Origin: Topomyia yanbarensis | Taxonomy: Eukaryota; Arthropoda; Insecta; Diptera; Culicidae | NCBI RefSeq assembly: GCF_030247195.1 | Contig: NC_080671.1 | Coordinates: forward strand, 85,868,370 to 85,932,369 | Reading direction: 5' to 3' | DNA: 64,000 bases | In this document: positions 35,870-46,726 of the stretch, piece by piece | How the letters are laid out: every line of letters begins with the position of its first letter | Position numbering within the stretch: the stretch's first letter is position 1 | Position numbers and translations under genes: made by a program | The notes under the pieces: generated by a model | What the model saw: only the letters and a program-made list of their open reading frames with translations | Databases searched by the model: none | What the model was told of the DNA's origin: nothing

Positions 35870-38800
35870 TGTAATATTCAGATATGTGCGGACGTAGGAA
35901 CATCACGATCGCGTGTACCATCGCGAAGGTATCGAGCGTTTGTACGTTAACGTGGTCGATCACGTGGGCGTTTGTACGTCGCGTGTACTAACGTGTGTGA
36001 AACTTTGCGTGTATAAGTCCGACTACTATTTTGAAATAAAGGATGCTAGGGTCGAGAATAGGGACTTAGGGATGTAACCGACAGGGGCGTGTGTAGGTTC
36101 ACTCTTAATACTGCGTTTGTAAATTTATAAGTACTAAAACGTTCACTTAGTCATCGAGGCGTTATCCTGTTTGCGAGAGCGCAGGCGTAGGTAAACGTAG
36201 ATGATCATGAAGGGATTGAGCGTTTGTATGTTAACGTGTTTATCGCAAGTGTGTATGTAACTTCGCGTGCCAAAATTCGATTTTATAAAAGTGTGGTAAT
36301 CCGCAGCTTCGTGTGTGTTCTTGAATGATCGCGCGCAGACCGTAAATCTGATACTTAATTTTTAGTGTATGATTCAGATGCTAAAAGAGAATAAGTTTCC
36401 TCATAACACTAGAGTCCTCAGTCATGTCGCCATGGAACGTGTTGTTTAGTGAATATGAGCGTAATTTTTATTGGTCCAACTGAAGGCATGGACCTAGGCT
36501 GCTAAGACCGATGGAAGAGATTTCTGGACGTGACTGACGCATTATCGCGCGAACGGGGGCATAAATCGGTTCCCGCTTGAGACCGCGTTGACGTAGGTGT
36601 GCGTTAGGGCATTGCAAAATTATTTTTTTTTAATTCTCAAAGGCCCCCTTTCTCATATTGTGACAAATATCAAAGTAAGCTCAGATGCCAAATTTCACAT
36701 CATTTGAACGATTCTAAACTCCCGCCCACTTCGCTTGAAATTTTTGAATTTGGTATTATGGGAAAATATGGAGGAAAAATATATTAAATGCTTTAACTTT
36801 TGAAGTAGCAATCGGGAAAATTACAATTTATACCTCTTTTAAAGGAAATAACCTTAGTATTTGAATGGAGACGTTTTCGTTTCCAGAAAAATGCGGGAAT
36901 GTGGGGTACTGGGTCATTTTTTCCCCAAAATCCCCTATTTTTAATAATTGTTCTGCTCCGTGATGCAAATCTTACATATTTTGCAGTTTTTCTAATCACA
37001 TTTTTTTCATTAAATGCCCTAATACCCCAACTTCCCCTATTTTTCCAGTATGGAAATATTTCTTATGTGATTCCCAAGCGTACTTTACACTTGAACTATC
37101 AAAGTAAATAAGAATTTTGTTGTTGAACCTTAGGCGCAATAATTTTTCTAAAATATCACAAAGCTTTAGGAGAATTGTATTGTATGTATTGTAGAATTGT
37201 ATATTCTGTGCATAATCCTTGTTTAGGTAGTTCTTAACAAAATATAATTTTTTCAGCGTTTCAAAAAATTGAATTCATTAAAAATTATTGGTTGCCAAAA
37301 AATGGAGAAAAATGACATTTTAAAAACGCTGCGGGTAAGACCGACACCCCAAAGGGGCAAGAGCGACCCCCTTTTGAACTTTCTTTTTGTCCAATTTTTT
37401 TCCATTAAAAATGTATTGTGTATGTGTGATAAAGTGCAATTATGTGTATATGAGTATGTGTGATGCAAACGCATGCTTTTTGTAGTTTCATCACGTAGCA
37501 AGAGGAAGAACATTCGTATGCGTGGTGTTATGAATAAATAATAATGGTTCATATTATGGAACGGATTTTCTCAAGTAATTCTTTCGAGCTTTATTGCCAC
37601 TTGTATAGCAATTATAACAAAGAAGAGCTGTTCTGCAAGCAGATTATATACGCTGTTACTAGGACCCATTCACTTAAAAGTGACGCACGCTTCGTAGTAA
37701 GCTATCCGGTTCGTGTTGTGATTTTTCGGAACACTGTTGATCAATAATCCGACGGTCAATGAAAATTTTTCATCAATATTATTTGAAATTCTCATATTAG
37801 ATTATACTTTTCATTTCTTTTTGTAATATTATTAGTTCAATTTAAATTTTAATTTGTTTGGTCGGCTTGAGACAATACTGATAAATAAATGCAAAAAACA
37901 TAGTTTCCGTGTATTTCAATTATTAACATGACGTAATTATAGTATAATCGAACACAACAAATATACCGAGTCGTTTGTATCGAATCAAAAACGAACCCAA
38001 TCATCCAAACACCGTGTCGGTCTTACCCCACCCAAAAACTGTCGGTCTTACCCCAACAGCGCACATTTTTGTTAAATGCTTAATTAACAGTATTGAAATA
38101 CTCAAACTTATCTTCAATTCACTCAAATAACGATATGGAGAGTAGAATAGAATGTGTGACACAAAAACTGGTCATTTTCAAAGCTTTTGTGTTATTGAAA
38201 CCTTAAAATGTATGAACTAAAAATAACATTCAAAAACGCATCAACTTTGCTTTCGCTTGTTTTGTTTATTTTGTTGACGTTTAATGAATCCATATGGCAA
38301 CGATATGTATCGAAATGCCTAAAATAGTCGTGGGAAAAGTCGTGGGGTGTCGGGCTTACCCAGGGTGTCAGGCTTCCCCCCATTTCCCCTAAATTGTAAT
38401 TTTCCGATTGCTACTTCAAAAGGTATAGCATTTAATATATTGTTCCTCCATATTTTCCCATAATACCAATTTCAAAAATTTCAAGCAAAGTGAGCGGGAG
38501 TCTAGAGTTGTCCAAATGATGTGAAATTTGGCATCTGAGCTTACTTTGACATTTGTCACAATATGTGAAGGGGGGGGGGGCTTTGAGAATTAATTTTTTT
38601 TGCAATGCCCTAGTTTGCGTGGATAATCGCGAAGGTCTTAAGCGTTTGTAGGTTAATGTGCTAAATGCTAGAAGTGAGATTCCCCATATCACCGAAGTTT
38701 CCGGTCATGTCGCCATAGGACGCGTTGTTTAATGGATGTCATTTTTTTAAATGGTTCAAGTAAAGGCTGAAGGCTACTAGAGCCGAGAGTAAGGAACTTT

Positions 38801-39410
38801 CGGACGTGACCGATTTATGATCGCGCGTGTTTGTAGATCCACGCATGAGGCCGCGTTTGTGAGTTCACGAGTGCTAACCACCGGGGTGTTTTCATGTTTG
38901 CCAGATCGCCAACGTAGTTGTGCGTGGACGAAGCTCAAGCGTTTGTATTTGTCGCGTATGTTAGCGTGTATGTAACTTCGCGTGGATAAATTCGATTTTA
39001 TAACTGTGTGGCCATTTGCATGTTCGCGTGTGTACTTGAATGAATGTGCGGACCGTGACCCTGATGCTTAATTTTTAGAGCGCGGTTCAGATACTAGAAG
39101 AGAGTTCCCCCATATCATTAGAGCTTTCAGTCATGTCGCCATGGAACGTGTTGTCTAGTGAATATGGGCGTCATTTTTTTGATTGGATATCCAGACGTGA
39201 CCGATTCATAATCGCGCTCGGTAACCCATGCTTGAGCGTTTGAAAATTTATAAGTTCTAAAACGTTCACTTAATTACCGGGGTGTTTTACTGTTGGCGTG
39301 ATCGTGGGTAAGTATGTGAGGATGATTGCAGCTGCACGTTCGCGTTTGCGATCAGGTTTGTGTTATCGAGAAGGCCACAAGCGCTTGTACGTGTTGAATA
39401 AGAGAGATTG
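35870..39410 (+). repeat. Tandem CGTTTGT-type repeat, about 400-450 bp units
   Basis: Excluding the 2-kb insertion at 36605-38612, about 1.5 kb remains, made of three to four units. GTCATGTCGCCATGGAACGT occurs at 36421 and 39130, and in altered form at 38704; 38704 to 39130 is about 426 bp. Each unit also has ACTAAAACGTTCACTTA and a CGCTTGAGACCGCG-like word. No ORF. Related copies are at 26.5 and 32.6-33.6 kb. Confidence 0.7.
36605..38612. mobile_element. 2008-bp element with about 230-bp TIRs and 8-bp TSD
   Basis: The ends are TAGGGCATTGCAAAA and its reverse complement; arms match for about 230 bp at 85-90% by eye (including GCCAAATTTCACATCATTTG). Flanks are GTGTGCGT (36597-36604) and GTTTGCGT (38613-38620), an 8-bp duplication with one mismatch. 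This is hAT-like size. The interior has several GGTAAGACCGACA words in both orientations (37338, 38012, 38041, 38348) and no transposase. Confidence 0.8.
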
Positions 39411-39419
39411 TGAGTGTAT

Positions 39420-40130
39420 ATGAGAGCATATGCATTTGATTGTGTTAGTGAGTGTTAGTATGAATATAATTTAAGATAGAGTATTAAAAGTAAAAGTAAA
39501 AATTCCGAGTTAAGTAAAAAAAGATTCAAAGAGATTAACTAAAAGCGTATAAATTGGCCGATGTTATATATGGTACACGTGAGTAGATTTACCATTAACC
39601 ACAATTGCATTCTGTTAGAATGCTTACTGGGAATGGATGATTCACGTATGTCGGTAAATTAATCTTACCTTAATTTATCCAATCCGATCTTCCCGATTGA
39701 ATCGATTCAAAAAAAGTGACCAACGAATACTAGGAAGGATTACCCACTATTTAATCATATACGCCAGTGAAAGGTTAGGGTATTACGACTACATTCTTCT
39801 TCGGAGTGAATTTGCTTAAACGCTCCCTACTGGAAAAATGTCTTTGGGTAAAATTTCAAATACATGCCACCCCATCAACTTTATACTATAAGTATATCAC
39901 CAGGCATACCAAATAAAGCTGGGAAGTGGTTCGTTTGTAGGGTTTTCTCCTCACACACCCACCCAGCATGACAAAATAAGTTAGCAGGAAGACAACATTG
40001 GTACTAATGCTGACTAGAGTGATTCACCGTCGACACGTAGCTCATCAAGTTCGTGGCTGGCGAGCCTTTGTGTATAGGTGCAAAGTGTACTAGGAATGTA
40101 ATGGACATTTCCACAATTTTATTGAACATA
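39420..40130. other. No gene seen
   Basis: AT-rich, with GTGTTAGTGAGTGTTAG-type simple sequence near 39440. Confidence 0.4.
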
Positions 40131-40135
40131 ACCAG

Positions 40136-40202
40136 CCGTGGAATTATAGTTTGGAGAAATGAGACAGGCACAGTTGCACCATTAGGTGGATTAAAACAGG
40201 GT
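40136..40202 (+). repeat. Solo end of the multi-unit mosquito repeat
   Basis: TAGTTTGGAGAAATGAGA then AGGCACAGTTGCACC and TAGGTGGATTAAAACAGG match 29267-29318 almost base for base. Confidence 0.75.
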
Positions 40203-42527
40203 TTTTTTTTTTAATCGGATGCAAATTGCTCCTAAATCACATACTATTCAATCATGCAAAGAATCGATAGATAATTTTTGCTATCAATTTTCGCTCCTAG
40301 GTTCTCACGATGCACTTATTGTTGCAACCAGCAGCCATATTTTAGTGTATTTCTATGGTTTCCTATTAATGTCAAATTTAGTTTTAATATGACCTAACAA
40401 TACAGCGAACAGTCGTCGATAGGCAACCACGGAGAGCGACTAAAATGTTGTAACTGGTTGAATCTATAAGTCAATAAGTTGGGACAAACGTTTCGATTTC
40501 ATGTATTCAATATTGACATTCACTCGTTTTACATTTCTTAGAAATGAATAGAATATATATACTTATATATCAATCGACTCAGCTCGACGATTTGGGACAA
40601 TGTGTGTGTGTGTGGCTGTGTGTGTATGTAATGGACAAACTCTCATTCGTGTTTCTCAGCAATGGCTGAACCGCTCTTATCCAAATCCAATTTTAAAAAT
40701 CACCCAGACAGAACGCTATTGAATGGTTTTTGATTCTGATGTTTAGTTTCCAAGATAGGAATGTTTGAAGGCGCAAAAATCGCGTTTTTGGTAGTTTTTG
40801 GAAATTTTCTTGTCGAAATTGACGACGTAACTAAACAATTCATATTATTTTAGAAAGCTTATACGAATACCATTCGAACGAACTATAAATTGTTGAAACT
40901 ATTATTATCGGACTATTATCAAAAGAGATATTTACCATTAAATGCGGACGAAAGATTTTTATTATTTCCCATAGCCAGAAATAAGACCAAAAACATTCAA
41001 TGTATTGTTAGCGCCAAAACGGATAATTTTAGGTCAATAGTATCTTCGGGGAATTTAAAGCATACAATATGCCCTTTCTTTTGGTGTTGTGATTTTACTG
41101 AATAATCCCCCTAAGAATAAGATATTTTCATAAATTTACTTGGAAGTGATTGTATTGAAATAATGCCTTCAGCAAATTTGTAGCTCTTACATTTGTGAAT
41201 AACTTTACTGAAGGCATCAAATACATATTTCGAATACTTTAAAAGTTATGGCTTGTTGTTTGTGGATTACCCTTTGTCGCCTATGTATTGTTCAATATAC
41301 TAATAATACATTTAAATAAGCCAAATATTATTTCGATAAAACGAATTTCGTATTTCATTTTTCTATCTACAACCGCTAGAATAACCACCGAACAATGCCA
41401 AGTTGTCTAGATGGAACTTGATCACTTATCGGTGCAAAAATTTTCATTTGCGCGAATCTTCTGACTTATAACCATCGGATCGATCTGAAACATATCTCGA
41501 AAAATGAAAAGCGAAATGAATAACTCCAAGCAGTAGTGTAGCCAAGAGGATGCTTTGTGGTTTAACCACCCCCTCCCCTCTCACCCAAAAAGAAATAATT
41601 GGATTGAAGTTAAAAATTAATTGATGCTGACTGATTTAAATCAATATTACAATAATAATTATCTGATCAGTACATTGATAACCTGTTGTTTGAAACATCA
41701 TGAGGACCTTTGAAAAATTGTGGGAATGCGATCCTGATCTGTAACTGATCTATCTCACAGTTGTCGAATAACATCAATATCAAATACTTGTCTAAAAACA
41801 CTCCAATAGAAACTCATTCCAGAGTTCTGAAATCAATCATAATCATAATCATAATTTCCTATCATAATGAGTTCAGTTTTGAAGGGGTGTACTGTAATAT
41901 GGATTAGGGTCTTTTTTAATGGGAAGCGAAACTGGAATTACTTTAATGTCTATGAAACTTAGAACTGCTCACCAAAAAATTGCATAATTTCCAACATTTG
42001 CTGAAAATGTTTTTATTTTGGGAATGCGTCGAGTTGAGACGAAAACGTTATAGAATTATTAACGAGAAAACCACCTACCAAAAGTAGGGGAAATAATGAA
42101 AAATGTCGTTTTCCGTTCCGCCAATTTCGCAGGTTTAGTATCTTCGATGAATTTTACAAACTTAAACAGCACACCAATTGATTAATCAATTTTGACGTTA
42201 TATCCTCCAAAAAGTATTTATGGCAAATTTACTCTTCAAACTAATTTAGTTCCAGACTTAATGTCTTCAGCAAAATTTTGGGGAATGCTATTACAAACCA
42301 CTTTGTTGAAGACATGAAGGCTCCATGTGTTCAAGGTATTAACATATTTTAGGCTATTTCTATTTAATTTTGAATTAAATTATTATGATTTTACTGTTTA
42401 TGATATCTTTGCTATTGTTTATAAACGATAAAATATTTTATCCAAAGTTTGAGTTTGTGAAGCTCACAATAGAAAGTTATTTTAGAAAACAAAAACTAGA
42501 TTAAGGAACACTTCGTAAATAGCATTG

Positions 42528-43427
42528 CACAGTGGTCCAGATCGCTAATTTAGGAGGAATTTTTACTTTCTGACAAACCTGTATAATTTAGCCGTATCAT
42601 GTCTTAGGATGAATTTGTGTACTTTAGAAGATGCTTCTTTTTATTGGAATAGTTATTAGGGTGGTTCTAATTTATCTAAAATACGAAAATAAACTTTTTA
42701 CTGATGAAAGATAGAGCTCCACAGTCTTCCACAAAGTTGTAAAGTAACTTATTTTGAATAAATTTGTTGAACATATTAAAGCCTTATCTCTTTTAGTTTT
42801 TGTTATACAAGAAATTTAAAAAAAAAGATTAGGGTGTTCCTGAAAAAAACGTTTTTTTAGTATAACTTTCGTATCTTTTATTTTTTGTTAACACAACCTT
42901 TGAACAGCTTATTGAAAACTTCAAGCCGAGTATTTTTCTCCAAGACACCGAAGGTCTAACTTTTTTCTTTAAAAAGTTATGGACACTTTTCGTTAAAAAA
43001 ATAGCCTATTTCAAGGCTCAATATCGCTGATGCGGGCACCTAAAATTGAATTCTGTTTCCACCACATGAAAGACCATACTTATTAGTATATTTGAGCAAA
43101 AATTGGCGAATACGATATTTTTTTAAAATTTGCAATTTAGATTTAAAGTTTGTAGTTTTGCAGGTTCAACGCATTAAAGCATTTACACACATATCGTTGT
43201 ATTATGAAAAAAGCCACTTTCAAATATCATTCTCTCATCGCAGCAAGCTTTGCATAAGTGAAACGACTGTCAAAAAAGGTTTCTGATTTTATTCGTTTTA
43301 AATAAAACTAGTAAATATGGATATTAGTCGAAGAGAGTTGGCGAATTTGCTTATTGCTGGTAAAAAGACAGATGAACTGCTTAAGTTCATTACAAGTAGT
43401 AATCCAAATGTAAAATTGAGACTTGTT
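42528..43427 (+). repeat. Transib left terminal inverted repeat, about 900 bp
   Basis: The repeat starts with heptamer CACAGTG and runs through the non-coding leader, the presumed transposase promoter, the ATG at 43317 and about 37 codons. The ATG sits 789 bp from the end, exactly as in the right arm, so the arms have no net indel over that length. It contains several poly-T/poly-A runs and no ORF apart from the gene start. Confidence 0.9.
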
Positions 43428-45373
43428 AGTGCTCGGAAGAAAATAAAAATCTTCATGTTGGAATTTAGAAGGTTGTGGATTCGGAGTAAGCGCACGCAAA
43501 TTCGGTTTGAGCTGGAAAATTTTGTGTGGCTTGAAGGAAAGCTAAGATTCGAAGTCGAAGGTAAAGGTAAAGGCCGAAAGAGGAAACCATTTTCCGAAAT
43601 ATGTCGCAGAGCCAAAATAAAAAGATTAGGAAAGTTGCGCGATAAGTATTCCACGGAAGAACTTGGTTTAGCGTCAGCCGTCAACGCTAATTCTACTGGT
43701 TTCCGTTTAGTTGGCAGACAAATCGCACGATTGTCGAAAAGTCCCGTCAGATCTACCGTAGAGAATTTAGGATCTATGGCTGTCCCGATTGCAGAAGCGT
43801 TTACTGCGGAGGAGGCACTTAGATTTATTTGTGAAAATGATTTTTCTAAGGCGCAGTACCAAAACATACGCAGCTCAGTTATGCAGAAGGGTTTGGACAT
43901 TTATCCCGCGTATAATAAAATAGTAGAAGAAAAGAAACTATGCTATCCGATCGGTATGTACTATTCTCAAAGATTCGTCCCTGAATCAACAGTTTTTTTC
44001 AGGAATTTCTGTTCAGCCTTCTTGTGCGTATGTTCCCCTTCAAGCTCTTGTTAACCATACCGTGGAACGACTCATCTCGTTTCTGAATATTGGAGTTCTA
44101 CCACTGCATCCTGAGGATAATACGTTTGTTATCTTTAAGTGGGGCTGCGATGGAAGCAGCAACCATTCCCGGTAGGCAACATTATTTTTCTTCTAAACTT
44201 TGACTGACAGTCTCTTTTCCACTTGAACATAGATACAAGCAAATGTGCGTTGACGAAGATGAAAATGGAGAACTATTCGAGTATAACGATTCGCATATAT
44301 TTGCTCTATCTATAGTACCTTTACGTGTAGTTAGTCGCCGGAAAGATGAGTCAAGAGATTGCATTCTTTGGAATAATGATTTTCCATCTTCAGTATCCCT
44401 GTGCCGACCAGTTAAATTAATTTTCAAGAAGGAAAATCCTGAACTAACAAAGGATGAAGTTGCCGCGATGAACAAGCAAATCGATGAATTAGTCCCGACT
44501 ATAGTAAATGTTAATATGCGCAAGATTCCGATTAGTTCAAGCTTCATATTTTCCATGGTTGATACGAAGGTAGTGAATGACGTAACAGGCACACCGTCTC
44601 AAGCGTGTTATATATGCAAACGCTCCGGAAAGCGATTGAATGATCCTTTACTGGAAGCCAGCGATCCACCGGATAGTTTATATGTTTTTTCACCTTTACA
44701 TGCATTAATACGAGCAATGGAGTTACTATTGAATATTGCTTACCGTTTAGCTCTAGCAAAACCGCGTTGGCGCGTAGGCAAAAATACCAGCGAGCTTAAG
44801 GAACGACAAATAAAAATTCGACAAGCGTTACGTGACCGTTTAGGTCTTCGTATTAGCGAACCTTTGCCAGGTGGCGGAAATTCTAACGATGGTAACACAG
44901 CTCGAAAATTTTTCAGAAACCGAGATGTCGTTGCAGAAGAAACCGGGTTGGACGAAATGTTGCTAGAACGTATGTATGTGCTATTAACAATCATCAACAG
45001 CAAATTGGGAATTAACGCGGATGCTTACCGGAGTTACGCCGAAGATACACGATTGCTTTATGTACGCCTGTATGGTTGGTACGCTCTCTCACCAACCGTG
45101 CATAAACTCCTGGTCCATGGAGGAAGCATTATTCAACATAACATGCTGCCAGTAGGTATGTGCAGTGAAGAAGTTCAAGAAACCAGGAATAAAAGTATTC
45201 GCAGATTCCGAGAATTCCACGCACGCAAATTCGATCGACTCGTCAATCTTGATGACGTTTTCAAGAGACTTCTTGTTTCATCAGATCCTATAATTTCTCT
45301 TAAATGTAAACGTCGAATTCAACGAGCACCGCTGGATATACCTGAAAATGCAATGCATCTACTTTTGAATTAA
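43317..45373 (+). CDS. Transib transposase, intact, two short introns
   Basis: Three exons are proposed: 43317-43953, 44003-44171 and 44233-45373, giving 648 residues. Intron 1 (49 bp) has GTATGT...TTTTTTTCAG; intron 2 (61 bp) has GTAGGC...AACATAG. Without splicing the gene looks like two ORFs, but the missing middle encodes FKWGCDGSSNHSR, which carries the first catalytic Asp (D262). The second Asp is in FSMVDTKVV (D379) and the Glu in VQETRNK (E585), aligning with the RAG1 DDE triad. The zinc-binding pair C394/C397 (CYIC) and H559/H564 (HKLLVH) also match RAG1. The C-terminal stretch with RRFREFHARK corresponds to RAG1 RRFRKMNARQ. The element codes for cut-and-paste transposition acting on its own ends. 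The start codon lies inside the left inverted repeat. AATAAA lies 10 bp after the stop. Confidence 0.92.
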
Positions 45374-45524
45374 TTGGCATTGAATAAATTCTCCTTATAT
45401 AAATCATAAATTGTTGTCATAGCCAAATTATTTTTAATGAACACATTCTGTATTGTTGATATGTAAGCAAAACAGAAAAGGAAATACAAAGGCTTTAGGC
45501 AATTTCTTTTATGTCGCTATGCGA

Positions 45525-45810
45525 TAAAATTTAAAACTTTGGTTAGTAAATTTAAAATTACATGCTTAAAAAAAATAATATTTTCCAATTTTTGCTCAAA
45601 TATACTTAAAAGTATGTTCTTTTCTATGGTTCAATCCGAACTTACTTTTATTTGCCCCAATCAGAGATAATGACATTTGAAAAAGGGCTATTTATGAGCG
45701 AAAAGTTTCCATAACTTTTGAAAGTATAAAGTTAGACTTTCAGAGTTATGAAAAAACGTGGATTGAAGTTTTCTAAAAGCTGTTCAAAGGTTGTTTTAAC
45801 AAAATATAAA
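45525..45810 (-). repeat. Older diverged copy of an internal TIR segment
   Basis: Reading leftward from 45810, the bases follow the same order as the inner part of the terminal repeat (AACAACCTTTGAACAGCTT, later TATATTTGAGCAAAAATTGG) but with roughly a quarter to a third of positions changed. The right end of the Transib therefore holds two successive versions of the repeat, an inner diverged one and an outer fresh one. Confidence 0.75.
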
Positions 45811-45937
45811 ATTTCTTTCGAACATTAACAAGTCTCAATTTTACATTTGGATTACTACTTGTAATGAACTTAAGCAGTTCATCTGTCTTTTTACCAGCAA
45901 TAAGCAAATTCGCCAACTCTCTTCGACTAATATCCAT
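45773..45937 (-). CDS. 54-codon truncated copy of the transposase N-terminus
   Basis: Because the right inverted repeat includes the gene start, it carries an ATG at 45937 reading leftward. Its first 37 residues (MDISRRELANLL...) are identical to the transposase. It then departs into unrelated sequence and stops at 45773-45775. The upstream 789 bp equals the sequence upstream of the real gene, so if that sequence is a promoter this copy should be transcribed too, antisense to the 3' end of the transposase gene. Whether any protein is made or matters is unknown; it may be a passive by-product of arm copying. Confidence 0.6.
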   Translation of the reverse strand: MDISRRELANLLIAGKKTDELLKFITSSNPNVKLRLVNVRKKFYILLKQPLNSF

Positions 45938-46726
45938 ATTTACTAGTTTTATTTAAAACAAATAAAATCAGAAAACTTTTTTGACAGTCGTTTCACTTAT
46001 GCAAAGCTTGCTGCGATGAGAGAATGATATTTGAAAGTGGCTTTTTTCATAATACAACGATATGTGTGTAAATGCTTTAATGCGTTGAACCTGCAAAACT
46101 ACAAACTTTAAATCTAAATTGCAAATTTTAAAAAAATATCGTATTCGCCAATTTTTGCTCAAATATACTAATAAGTATGGTCTTTCATGTGGTGGAAACA
46201 GAATTCAATTTTAGGTGCCCGCATCAGCGATATTGAGCCTTGAAATAGGCTATTTTTTTAACGAAAAGTGTCCATAACTTTTTAAAGAAAAAAGTTAGAC
46301 CTTCGGTGTCTTGGAGAAAAATACTCGGCTTGAAGTTTTCAATAAGCTGTTCAAAGGTTGTGTTAACAAAAAGTAAAAGATACGAAAGTTATACTAAAAA
46401 AACGTTTTTTTCAGGAACACCCTAATCTTTTTTTTTAAATTTCTTGTATAACAAAAACTAAAAGAGATAGAGCTTTAATATGTTCAACAAATTTATTCAA
46501 AATAAGTTACTTTACAACTTTGTGGAAGACTGTGGAGCTCTATCTTTCATAAGTAAAAAGTTTATTTTCGTATTTTAGATAAATTAGAACCACCCTAATA
46601 ACTATTCCAATAAAAAGAAGCATCTTCTAAAGTACACAAATTCATCCTAAGACATGATACGGCTAAATTATACAGGTTTGTCAGAAAGTAAAAATTCCTC
46701 CTAAATTAGCGATCTGGACCACTGTG
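45827..46726 (-). repeat. Transib right terminal inverted repeat, about 900 bp
   Basis: This is the reverse complement of the left arm. Mismatches seen include one in the segment about 185 bp from the end, a two-base change in the AGCTC/GCCTT segment, and a few near the start codon (for example AAAGTTT against AAAGGTT). Homology stops inside the coding region, just after codon 37. Confidence 0.9.

Larger units (their letters stand above)
42528..46726 (+). mobile_element. Complete Transib transposon (RAG1-related), 4199 bp
   Basis: Both ends begin CACAGTGGTCCAGATCGC, in inverted orientation. The target duplication is CATTG, at 42523-42527 and 46727-46731, a perfect 5-bp TSD as expected for Transib. 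Terminal inverted repeats are about 900 bp and aligned without gaps for at least 789 bp, with only about half a dozen mismatches seen by eye. Inside is one intact gene on the plus strand whose product matches Transib/RAG1 core features. Intact TSD, near-identical arms and an open transposase suggest a young, possibly still autonomous, insertion. The arms end with the heptamer used in vertebrate recombination signals. An AT-rich block (AATTTTTAC) starts 23 bp after the heptamer but is not a good RSS nonamer. Confidence 0.93.

Noticed and set aside
42558..42566. RSS nonamer at the Transib end
   Set aside because: AATTTTTAC at the 23-bp position shares only T-richness with the inverse of the nonamer; too weak to call.
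43298..43900. 200-residue minus-strand ORF
   Set aside because: Antisense shadow of the Transib transposase first exon.
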